From positions 13,066,288-13,130,287 of the forward strand of contig NC_092676.1 in NCBI RefSeq assembly GCF_964355755.1: 64,000 bases of DNA. Reading direction: 5' to 3'. Positions 50,805 through 63,400 of the stretch are shown here, one piece after another (positions within the stretch are counted from its first letter, which is position 1; each line of letters opens with the position of its first letter). A program made the position numbers and the translations under genes. The notes under the pieces are model-generated. The model was not told the origin of the DNA, searched no databases, and saw only the letters and a program-made list of their open reading frames with translations. The stretch comes from Antedon mediterranea. Its lineage: Eukaryota > Echinodermata > Crinoidea > Comatulida > Antedonidae.

Positions 50805-53800
50805 TAGCTTCAAATCGCATTTGGAGACGTTTTAGACCATTTTGTGCATTTCGATGAAACTTGGTTACACAAAAACATCAAAGTGCTTAAAATCACATTT
50901 GAAACCGTTTTAGAGCATTTTGAGCATTTCGATAAAACTTTTCACACAAAAACATCAAAGTGTACAAAATAGCTTCAAATCACATTTGAAACCGTTTTAG
51001 ACCATTTTGAGCATTTCGATAAAACTTTTCACACAAAAACATCAAAGTGTACAAAATAGCTTCAAATCGCATTTGGAGACGTTTTAGACCATTTTGTGCA
51101 TTTCGATGAAACTTGGTTACACAAAAACATCAAAGTGCTTAAAATCACATTTGAAACCGTTTTAGACCATTTTGAGCGTTTCGATAAAACTTTTCATACA
51201 AATAAATCAGAGTGCACAAAATAGCTTCAAATCGCATTTGGAGACGTTTTAGACTATTTTGTGCATTTCGAAAAAATTTGTTAACATAAAAAGACCAAAG
51301 TGTTTAGAATATCTCCAAATCGCATTTGGAGACGTTTTAAACCATTTTGTGCATTTCGATGGAACTTGGTTACACAAAAACATCAAAGTGCTTAAAATCA
51401 CATTTAAAACCGTTTTAGAGCATTTTGAGCATTTCGATAAAACTTTTCACACAAAAACATCAAAGTGTACAAAATAGCTTCAAATCGCATTTAGAGACGT
51501 TTTAGACCATTTTGTGCATTTTGATAAAACTTTTCACACAAAAACATCAAATTGCACAAAATAGCTTAATATTGTGTTTGAAAACGTTTTAAACCATTTT
51601 GAGCATGTCGATAAAACTTTTCACACAAAAATATCAAAGTGCCCAGAATATCTTCAAATCGCATTTAGAGACGTTTTAGACCATTTTGTGCATTTCGAAA
51701 AAATTTGTTAACATAAAAAGACCAAAGTGTTTAGATTATCTCCAAATCGCATTTGGAGACGTTTTAGACCATTTTGTGTTTTTCGAAAAAACTTTTCACA
51801 CAAAAACATCAAAGTGTACAAAATTGCTTCAAATCGCATTTAGAGAGGTTTTAGACCATTTTGTGCATTTCGATAAAACTTTTCACACAAAAACATCAAA
51901 GTGCACAGAATATCTTAATACCGTGTCTGAAATCGTTTTAAACCATTTTGAGCATGTCGATAAAACTTTTCACACAAAAACATCAAAGTGCACAGAATAT
52001 CTTCAAATCGCATTTAGAGACGTTTTAGACCATTTTGTGCATTTCGAAAAAATTTGTTAACATAAAAAGACCAAAGTGTTTAGAATATCTCCAAATCGCA
52101 TTTGGAGACGTTTTAGACCATTTTGTGCATTTCGATGAAACTTGGTTACACAAAAACATCAAAGTGCTTAAAATCACATTTGAAACCGTTTTAGAGCATT
52201 TTGAGCATTTCGATAAAACTTTTCACACAAAAACATCAAAGTGTACAAAATAGCTTCAAATCACATTTGAAACCGTTTTAGACCATTTTGAGCATTTCGA
52301 TAAAACTTTTCACACAAAAACATCAAAGTTTACAGAATAGCTTCAAATCGCATTTGGAGACGTTTTAGACCATTTTGTGCATTTCGATGAAACTTGGTTA
52401 CACAAAAACATCAAAGTGCTTAAAATCACATTTGAAACCGTTTTAGAGCATTTTTAACATTTCGATAATACTTTTCACACAAAAACATCAAAGTGTACAA
52501 AATAGCTTCAAATCGCATTTGGAGACGTTTTAGACCATTTTGTGCATTTCGATGAAACTTGGTTACACAAAAACATCAAAGTGCTTAAAATCACATTTGA
52601 AACCGTTTTAGAGCATTTTGAGCATTTCGATAAAACTTTTCACACAAAAACATCAAAGTGTACAAAATAGCTTCAAATCACATTTGAAACCGTTTTAGAC
52701 CATTTTGAGCATTTCGATAAAACTTTTCACACAAAAACATCAAAGTGTACAAAATAGCTTCAAATCGCATTTGGAGACGTTTTAGACCATTTTGTGCATT
52801 TCGATGAAACTTGGTTACACAAAAACATCAAAGTGCTTAAAATCACATTTGAAACCGTTTTAGACCATTTTGAGCGTTTCGATAAAACTTTTCATACAAA
52901 TAAATCAGAGTGCACAAAATAGCTTCAAATCGCATTTGGAGACGTTTTAGACTATTTTGTGCATTTCGAAAAAATTTGTTAACATAAAAAGACCAAAGTG
53001 TTTAGAATATCTCCAAATCGCATTTGGAGACGTTTTAAACCATTTTGTGCATTTCGATGGAACTTGGTTACACAAAAACATCAAAGTGCTTAAAATCACA
53101 TTTAAAACCGTTTTAGAGCATTTTGAGCATTTCGATAAAACTTTTCACACAAAAACATCAAAGTGTACAAAATAGCTTCAAATCGCATTTAGAGACGTTT
53201 TAGACCATTTTGTGCATTTTGATAAAACTTTTCACACAAAAACATCAAATTGCACAAAATAGCTTAATATTGTGTTTGAAAACGTTTTAAACCATTTTGA
53301 GCATGTCGATAAAACTTTTCACACAAAAATATCAAAGTGCCCAGAATATCTTCAAATCGCATTTAGAGACGTTTTAGACCATTTTGTGCATTTCGAAAAA
53401 ATTTGTTAACATAAAAAGACCAAAGTGTTTAGATTATCTCCAAATCGCATTTGGAGACGTTTTAGACCATTTTGTGTTTTTCGAAAAAACTTTTCACACA
53501 AAAACATCAAAGTGTACAAAATTGCTTCAAATCGCATTTAGAGAGGTTTTAGACCATTTTGTGCATTTCGATAAAACTTTTCACACAAAAACATCAAAGT
53601 GCACAGAATATCTTAATACCGTGTCTGAAATCGTTTTAAACCATTTTGAGCATGTCGATAAAACTTTTCACACAAAAACATCAAAGTGCACAGAATATCT
53701 TCAAATCGCATTTAGAGACGTTTTAGACCATTTTGTGCATTTCGAAAAAATTTGTTAACATAAAAAGACCAAAGTGTTTAGAATATCTCCAAATCGCATT

Positions 53801-54345
53801 TGGAGACGTTTTAGACCATTTTGTGCATTTCGATGAAACTTGGTTACACAAAAACATCAAAGTGCTTAAAATCACATTTGAAACCGTTTTAGAGCATTTT
53901 GAGCATTTCGATAAAACTTTTCACACAAAAACATCAAAGTGTACAAAATAGCTTCAAATCACATTTGAAACCGTTTTAGACCATTTTGAGCATTTCGATA
54001 AAACTTTTCACACAAAAACATCAAAGTTTACAGAATAGCTTCAAATCGCATTTGGAGACGTTTTAGACCATTTTGTGCATTTCGATGAAACTTGGTTACA
54101 CAAAAACATCAAAGTGCTTAAAATCACATTTGAAACCGTTTTAGAGCATTTTTAACATTTCGATAATACTTTTCACACAAAAACATCAAAGTGTACAAAA
54201 TAGCTTCAAATCGCATTTGGAGACGTTTTAGACCATTTTGTGCATTTCGATGAAACTTGGTTACACAAAAACATCAAAGTGCTTAAAATCACATTTGAAA
54301 CCGTTTTAGAGCATTTTGAGCATTTCGATAAAACTTTTCACACAA
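50805..54345. repeat. 1,698-bp 20-mer unit in direct tandem duplication
   Basis: Sequence repeats with period 1,698 from about 50805 to about 54345, just over two units. K ends at 51300 and 52998 enclose 20 monomers whose lengths sum to 1,698. The homologous region at 22.05-23.89 kb has the unit once. Both tandem copies share CATACAAATAAATCAGAG (51195 and 52893) and AAAGTTTACAGAATAGC (52327 and 54025). The earlier block lacks both markers, so they arose before the tandem duplication but after the blocks separated. Confidence 0.87.
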
Positions 54346-55199
54346 AAAAATCAAAGTGCACAAAATAGCTTCAAATCGCATTTGGAGAGGTTTTAGACCA
54401 TTTTGTGCATTTCGAAAAAACTTTTCACACAAAAACATCAAAGTGTACAAAATAGCTTCAAATCGCATTTAGAGACGTTTTAGACCATTTTGTGCATTTC
54501 GATGAAACTTGGTTACACAAAAACATCAAAGTGCTTAAAATCACATTTAAAACCGTTTTAGAGCGTTTTGAGCATTTCGATAAACTTTTTACACAAAAAC
54601 ATCAAAGTGCACAAAATAGCTTCAAATCGCATTTAGGGATGTTTTAGACCATTTTGTGCATTTCGATAAAACTTTTCACACAAAAACATCAAATTGCACA
54701 AAATAGCTTAATACCGTGTTTGAAATCATTTTAAACCATTTTGAGCATGTCGATAAAACTTTTCACACAAAAACATCAAAGTGCACAGAATATCTTCAAA
54801 TCGCATTTAGAGACGTTTTAGACCATTTTGTGCATTTCGAAAAAATTTGTTAACATAAAAAGACCAAAGTGTTTAGAATATCTCCAAATCGCATTTGGAG
54901 ACGTTTTAGACCATTTTGTGCATTTCGATGAAAATTGGTTACACAAAAACATCAAAGTGCTTAAAATCACATTTGAAACCGTTTTAGAGCATTTTGAGCA
55001 TTTCGATAAAACTTTTCACACAAAAACATCAAAGTGTACAAAATAGCTTCAAATCACATTTGAAACCGTTTTAGAGCATTTTGAGCATTTCGATAAAACT
55101 TTTCACACAAAAACATCAAAGTGTACAAAATAGCTTCAAATCGCATTTGGAGACGTTTTAGACCATTTTGTGCATTTCGATGAAACTTGGTTACACAAA
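54346..55199. repeat. Satellite block matching 6.24-6.96 kb
   Basis: Bases 54350-55067 match 6243-6960 at offset 48,107, including the GGAGAGG unit and GAGCGTTTTGAGC with GATAAACTTTTTAC. Private changes are CGAAAAAACTTTTCAC near 54413, TTAGGGATG near 54632 and GATGAAAATTGG near 54930. No unique sequence is present. Confidence 0.75.
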
Positions 55200-56265
55200 A
55201 ACATCAAAGTGCTTAAAATCACATTTAAAACCGTTTTAGAGCATTTTTAGCATTTCGATAAAACTTTTCACACAAAAACATCAAAGTGTACAAAATAGCT
55301 TCAAATCGCATTTAGAGAGGTTTTAGACAATTTTGTGCATTTCGATAAAACTTTTCACACAAAAACATCAAAGTGTACAAAATAGCTTCAAATTGCATTT
55401 AGAGACGTTTTAGACCATTTTGTGCATTTCGACAAAACTTTTCACACAAAAACATCAAATTGCACAAAATCGTTTTAAACCATTTTAAATCGTTTTAAAC
55501 CATTTTGAGCATGTCGATAAAACTTTTCACAAAAAACATCAAAGTGCACAGAATAGCTTCAAATTGCATTTGGAGACGTTTTAGAGCATTTTGTGCATTT
55601 CGATAAAATGTGTTAACATAAAAAGACCAAAGTGTTTAGAATATCTTCAAATCACATTTGGAGACGTTTTAGACCATTTTTTGCATTTCGATGAAACTTG
55701 GTTACACAAAAACATCAAAGTGCTTAAAATCACATTTGAAACCGTTTTAGAGCATTTTGAGCATTTCGATAAAACTTTTCACACAAAAACATCAAAGTGT
55801 ACAAAATAGCTTCAAATCGCATTTAGAGACGTTTTAGACCATTTTTTGCATTTCGATGAAACTTGGTTACACAAAAACATCAAAGTGCTTAAAATCACAT
55901 TTAAAACCGTTTTAGAGCATTTTTAGCATTTCGATAAAACTTTTCACACAAAAACATCAAAGTGTACAAATTAGCTTCAAATCGCATTTAGAGAGGTTTT
56001 AGACAATTTTGTGCATTTCGATAAAACTTCTCACACAAAAACATCAAAGTGTACAAAATAGCTTCAAATTGCATTTAGAGACGTTTTAGACCATTTTGTG
56101 CATTTCGATAAAACTTTTCACACAAAAACATCAAATTGCACAAAATCGTTTTAAACCATTTTAAATCGTTTTAAACCATTTTGAGCATTTCGATAAAAAC
56201 TTTTCACAAAAAACATCAAAGTGTTTAGAATATCTTCAAATCACATTTGGAGACGTTTTAGACCA
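55200..56265. repeat. 676-type repeat with one monomer missing (589 bp)
   Basis: From the K end at 55632 the order is 88-77-88-77-87-87-85, after which the sequence at 56222 restarts directly with TGTTTAGAATATCTTC. The K-type 88-mer that closes the 676-bp unit is missing, and one extra A lies in GATAAAAACTTTTCAC (56193). The period is 589 bp, that is 676 - 88 + 1. The joint falls exactly at CATCAAAG / TGTTTAG, so monomer register is kept. Confidence 0.87.
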
Positions 56266-59200
56266 TTTTTTGCATTTCGATGAAACTTGGTTACACAAAA
56301 ACATCAAAGTGCTTAAAATCACATTTGAAACCGTTTTAGAGTATTTTGAGCATTTCGATAAAACTTTTCACACAAAAACATCAAAGTGTACAAAATAGCT
56401 TCAAATCGCATTTAGAGACGTTTTAGACCATTTTGTGCATTTCGAAAAAATTTGTTAACATAAAAAGACCAAAGTGTTTAGAATATCTCCAAATCGCATT
56501 TGGAGACGTTTTAGACCATTTTGTGCATTTCGATGAAACTTGGTTACACAAAAACATCAAAGTGCTTAAAATCACATTTGAAACCGTTTTAGAGCATTTT
56601 TAGCATTTCGATAATACTTTTCACACAAAAACATCAAAGTGTACAAAATAGCTTCAAATCGCATTTGGAGACGTTTTAGACCATTTTGTGCATTTCGATG
56701 AAACTTGGTTACACAAAAACATCAAAGTGCTTAAAATCACATTTGAAACCGTTTTAGACCATTTTGAGCATTTCGATAAAACTTTTCACACAAAAAAATC
56801 AAAGTGCACAAAATAGCTTCAAATCGCATTTGGAGACGTTTTAGACTATTTTGTGCATTTTGAAAAAATTTGTTAACATAAAAAGACCAAAGTGTTTAGA
56901 ATATCTCCAAATCGCATTTGGAGACGTTTTAAACCATTTTGTGCATTTCGATGGAACTTGGTTACACAAAAACATCAAAGTGCTTAAAATCACATTTAAA
57001 ACCGTTTTAGAGCATTTTGAGCATTTCGATAAAACTTTTCACACAAAAACATCAAAGTGTACAAAATAGCTTCAAATCGCATTTAGAGAGGTTTTAGACC
57101 ATTTTGTGCATTTCGATAAAACTTTTCACACAAAAACATCAAAGTGTACAAAATAGCTTCAAATCGCATTTAGAGACGTTTTAGACCATTTTGTGCATTT
57201 CGATAAAACTTTTCACACAAAAACATCAAATTGCACAAAATAGCTTAATACCGTGTTTGAAATCGTTTTAAACCATTTTGAGCATGTCGATAAAACTTTT
57301 CACAAAAAAACATCAAAGTGCACAGAATAGCTTCAAATCGCATTTGGAGACGTTTTAAACCATTTTGAGCATTTCGATAAAACTTTTCACACAAAAACAT
57401 CAAAGTGTACAAAATAGCTTCAAATCGCATTTAGAGAGGTTTTAGACCATTTTGTGCATTTCGATAAAACTTTTCACACAAAAACATCAAATTGCACAAA
57501 ATAGCTTAATATCGTGTTTGAAAACGTTTTAAACCATTTTGAGCATGTCGATAAAACTTTTCACACAAAAATATCAAAGCGCACAGAATATCTTCAAATC
57601 GCATTTAGAGACGTTTTAGACCATTTTGTGCATTTCGAAAAAATTTGTTAACATAAAAATACCAAAGTGTTTAGAATATCTCCAAATCGCATTTGGAGAC
57701 GTTTTAGACCATTTTGTGCATTTCGATGAAACTTGGTTACACAAAAACATCAAAGTGCTTAAAATCACATTTAAAACCGTTTTAGAGCGTTTTGAGCATT
57801 TCGATAAACTTTTCACACAAAAACATCAAAGTGCACAAAATAGCTTCAAATCGAATTTAGAGATGTTTTAGACCATTTTGTGCATTTCGATAAAACTTTT
57901 CACACAAAAACATCAAATTGCACAAAATAGCTTAATACCGTGTTTGAAATCGTTTTAAACCATTTTGAGCATGTCGATAAAACTTTTCACACAAAAACAT
58001 CAAAGTGTACAAAATAGCTTCAAATCGCATTTAGAGAGGTTTTAGACCATTTTGTGCATTTCGATAAAACTTTTCACACAAAAACATCAAAGTGTACAAA
58101 ATAGCTTCAAATCGCATTTGGAGACGTTTTAGACCATTTTGTGCATTTCGATGAAACTTGGTTACACAAAAACATCAAAGTGCTTAAAATTACATTTGAA
58201 AGCGTTTTAGAGCATTTTGAGCATTTCGATAATACTTTTCACACAAAAACATCAAAGTGTACAAAATAGCTTCAAATCGCATTTGGAGACGTTTTAGACC
58301 ATTTTGTGCATTTCGATGAAACTTGGTTACACAAAAACATCAAAGTGCTTAAAATCACATTTGAAACCGTTTTAGACCATTTTGAGCGTTTCGATAAAAC
58401 TTTTCACACAAAAACATCAAAGTGCACAAAATAGCTTCAAATCGCATTTGGAGACGTTTTAGACTATTTTGTGCATTTCGAAAAAATTTGTTAACATAAA
58501 AAGACCAAAGTGTTTAGAATATCTCCAAATCGCATTTGGAGACGTTTTAAACCATTTTGTGCATTTCGATGGAACTTGGTTACACAAAAACATCAAAGTG
58601 CTTAAAATCACATTTAAAACCGTTTTAGAGCATTTTGAGCATTTCGATAAAACTTTTCACACAAAAACATCAAAGTGTACAAAATAGCTTCAAATCGCAT
58701 TTAGAGACGTTTTAGACCATTTTGTGCATTTTGTTAAAACTTTTCACACAAAAACATCAAATTGCACAAAATAGCTTAATATTGTGTTTGAAAACGTTTT
58801 AAACCATTTTGAGCATGTCGATAAAACTTTTCACACAAAAATATCAAAGTGCCCAGAATATCTTCAAATCGCATTTAGAGACGTTTTAGACCATTTTGTG
58901 CATTTCGAAAAAATTTGTTAACATAAAAAGACCAAAGTGTTTAGATTATCTCCAAATCGCATTTGGAGACGTTTTAGACCATTTTGTGTTTTTCGAAAAA
59001 ACTTTTCACACAAAAACATCAAAGTGTACAAAATTGCTTCAAATCGCATTTAGAGAGGTTTTAGACCATTTTGTGCATTTCGATAAAACTTTTCACACAA
59101 AAACATCAAAGTGCACAGAATATCTTAATACCGTGTCTGAAATCGTTTTAAACCATTTTGAGCATGTCGATAAAACTTTTCACACAAAAACATCAAAGTG

Positions 59201-60489
59201 CACAGAATATCTTCAAATCGCATTTTGAGACGTTTTAGACCATTTTGTGCATTTCGAAAAAATTTGTTAACATAAAAAGACCAAAGTGTTTAGAATATCT
59301 CCAAATCGCATTTGGAGACGTTTTAGACCATTTTGTGCATTTCGATGAAACTTGGTTACACAAAAACATCAAAGTGCTTAAAATCACATTTGAAACCGTT
59401 TTAGAGCATTTTGAGCATTTCGATAAAACTTTTCACACAAAAACATCTAAGTGTACAAAATAGCTTCAAATCACATTTGAAACCGTTTTAGACCATTTTG
59501 AGCATTTCGATAAAACTTTTCACACAAAAACATCAAAGTGTACAGAATAGCTTCAAATCGCATTTGGAGACGTTTTAGACCATTTTGTGCATTTCGATGA
59601 AACTTGGTTACACAAAAACATCAAAGTGCTTAAAATCACATTTGAAACCGTTTTAGAGCATTTTTAACATTTCGATAATACTTTTCACACAAAAACATCA
59701 AATTGCACAAAATAGCTTCAAATCACATTTGGAGACGTTTTAGACCATTTTGTGCATTTCGATGAAACTTGGTTACACAAAAACATCAAAGTGCTTAAAA
59801 TCACATTTGAAACCGTTTTAGAGCATTTTGAGCATTTCGATAAAACTTTTCACACAAAAAAATCAAACTGCACAAAATAGCTTCAAATCGTATTTGGAGA
59901 GGTTTTAGACCATTTTGTGCATTTCGATAAAACTTTTCACACAAAAACATCAAAGTGTACAAAATAGCTTCAAATCGCATTTAGAGACGTTTTAGACCAT
60001 TTTGTGCATTTCGATAAAACTTTTCACACAAAAACATCAAATTGCACAAAATAGCTTAATATCGTGTTTGAAAACGTTTTAAACCATTTTGAGCATGTCG
60101 ATAAAACTTTTCACAAAAAAATATCAAAGTGCACAGAATATCTTCAAATCGCATTTAGAGACGTTTTAGACCATTTTGTGCATTTCGATGAAACTTGGTT
60201 ACACAAAAACATCAAAGTGCTTAAAATCACATTTAAAACCGTTTTAGAGCGTTTTGAGCATTTCGATAAACTTTTTACACAAAAACATCAAAGTGCACAA
60301 AATAGCTTCAAATCGCATTTAGAGATGTTTTAGACCATTTTGTGCATTTCGATAAAACTTTTCACACAAAAACATCAAATTGCACAAAATAGCTTAATAC
60401 CGTGTTTGAAATCATTTTAAACCATTTTGAGCATGTCGATAAAACTTTTCACACAAAAACATCAAAGTGCACAGAATATCTTCAAATCG
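56266..60489. repeat. Satellite block with the second 31.6-34.1 kb copy
   Basis: Bases 56262-57042 match 25800-26580 (offset 30,462) and 56946-59476 match 31580-34110 (offset 25,366). The two matches overlap near 57.0 kb, so this block is a join of two families. Bases 59477-60489 contain F, L-S, N and K units resembling 23.5-24.4 kb and 4.1 kb. Private changes include AAAAATACCAAAG in a K unit (57655), CGCATTTTGAGACG (59220) and CATCTAAGTG (59444). Confidence 0.78.
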
Positions 60490-63400
60490 CATTTAGAGAC
60501 GTTTTAGACCATTTTGTGCATTTCGAAAAAATTTGTTAACATAAAAAGACCAAAGTGTTTAGAATATCTCCAAATCGCATTTGGAGACGTTTTAGACCAT
60601 TTTGTGCATTTCGGTGAAACTTGGTTACACAAAAACATCAAAGTGCTTAAAATCACATTTGAAACCGTTTTAGAGCATTTTGAGCATTTCGATAAAACTT
60701 TTCACACAAAAACATCAAAGTGTACAAAATAGCTTCAAATCACATTTGAAACCGTTTTAGACCATTTTGAGCATTTCGATAAAACTTTTCACACAAAAAC
60801 ATCAAAGTGTACAAAATAGCTTCAATTCGCATTTGGAGACGTTTTAGACCATTTTGTGCATTTCGATGAAACTTGGTTACACAAAAACATCAAAGTGCTT
60901 AAAATCACATTTGAAACCGTTTTAGAGCATTTTTAGCATTTCGATAATACTTTTCACACAAAAACATCAAAGTGTACAAAATAGCTTCAAATCGCATTTG
61001 GAGACGTTTTAGACCATTTTGTGCATTTCGATGAAACTTGGTTACACAAAAACATCAAAGTGCTTAAAATCACATTTGAAACCGTTTTAGACCATTTTGA
61101 GCATTTCGATAAAACTTTTCACACAAAAAAATCAAAGTGCACAAAATAGCTTCAAATCGCATTTGGGGACGTTTTAGACTATTTTGTGCATTTCGAAAAA
61201 ATTTGTTAACATAAAAAGACCAAAGTGTTTAGAATATCTCCAAATCGCATTTGGAGACGTTTTAAACCATTTTGTGCATTTCGATGGAACTTGGTTACAC
61301 AAAAACATCAAAGTGCTTAAAATCACATTTAAAACCGTTTTAGAGCATTTTTAGCATTTCGATAAAACTTTTCACACAAAAACATCAAAGTGTACAAAAT
61401 AGCTTCAAATCGCATTTGGAGACGTTTTAGACCATTTTGTGCATTTCGATGAAACTTGGTTACACAAAAACATGAAATTGCTTAAAATCACATTTGAAAC
61501 CGTTTTAGACCATTTTGAGCATTTCGATAAAACTTTTCACACAAAAAAATCAAAGTGCACAAAATAGCTTCAAATCGCATTTGGAGACGTTTTAGACTAT
61601 TTTGTGCATTTTGAACAAATTTGTTAACATAAAAAGACCAAAGTGTTTAGAATATCTCCAAATCGCATTTGGAGACGTTTTAAACCATTTTGTGCATTTC
61701 GATGGAACTTGGTTACACAAAAACATCAAAGTGCTTAAAATCACATTTAAAACCGTTTTAGAGCATTTTGAGCATTTCGATAAAACTTTTCACACAAAAA
61801 CATCAAATTGCACAAAATAGCTTAATACCGTGTTTGAAATCGTTTTAAACCATTTTGAGCATGTCGATAAAACTTTACACAAAAAAACATCAAAGTGCAC
61901 AGAATAGCTTCAAATCGCATTTGGAGACGTTTTAAACCATTTTGTGCATTTCAATAAAACTTTTCACATAAAAACAACAAAGTGTACAAAATAGCTTCAA
62001 ATCGCATTTAGAGACGTTTTAGACCATTTTGGGCATTTCGATGAAACTTGGTTACACAAATACATAAAAATGCTTAAAATCACATTTCAAACCGTTTTAG
62101 AGCATTTTGAGCATTTCGATAAAACTTTTCACACAAAAACATCAAAGTGCACAAAATAGCTTCAAATCGCATTTAGAGATGTTTTAGACCATTTTGTGCA
62201 ATTCGATAAAACTTTTCACACAAAAACATCAAATTGCACAAAATAGCTTAATATCGTGTTTGAAAACGTTTTAGACCATTTTGAGCATGTCGATAAAACT
62301 TTTCACACAAAAACATAAAAGTGAACAGAATAGCTTCAAATCGCATTTGGAGACGTTTTAGAGCATTTTGTGCATTTCGATAAAATGTGTTAACATAAAA
62401 AGACCAAAGTGTTTAGAATATCTTCAAATCACATTTGGAGACGTTTTAGACCATTTTTTGCATTTCGATGAAACTTGGTTACACAAAAACATCAAAGTGC
62501 TTAAAATCACATTTAAAACCGTTTTAGAGCATTTTGAGCATTTCGATAAAACTTTTCACACAAAAACATCAAAGTGTACAAAATAGCTTCAAATCGCATT
62601 TAGAGAGGTTTTAGACAATTTTGTGCATTTCGATAAAACTTTTCACACAAAAACATCAAAGTGTACAAAATAGCTTCAAATTGCATTTAGAGACGTTTTA
62701 GACCATTTTGTGCATTTCGATAAAACTTTTCACACAAAAACATCAAATTGCACAAAATCGTTTTAAACCATTTTAAATCGTTTTAAACCATTTTGAGCAT
62801 TTCGATAAAACTTTTCACAAAAAACATCAAAGTGCACAGAATAGCTTCAAATTGCATTTGGAGACGTTTTAGAGCATTTTGTGCATTTCGATAAAATGTG
62901 TTAACATAAAAAGACCAAAGTGTTTAGAATATCTTCAAATCACATTTGGAGACGTTTTAGACCATTTTTTGCATTTCGATGAAACTTGGTTACACAAAAA
63001 CATCAAAGTGCTTAAAATCACATTTGAAACCGTTTTAGAGCATTTTGAGCATTTCGATAAAACTTTTCACACAAAAACATCAAAGTGTACAAAATAGCTT
63101 CAAATCGCATTTAGAGAGGTTTTAGACCATTTTGTGCATTTCGATAAAACTTTTCACACAAAAACATCAAAGTGTACAAAATAACTTCAAATCGTATTTA
63201 GAGACGTTTTAGACCATTTTGTGCATTTTGATAAAACTTTTCACACAAAAACATCAAATTGCACAAAATAGCTTAATATCGTGTTTGAAAACGTTTTAAA
63301 CCATTTTGAGCATGTCGATAAAACTTTTCACACAAAAATATCAAAGTGCACAGAATATCTTCAAATCGCATTTAGAGACGTTTTAGACCATTTTGTGCAT

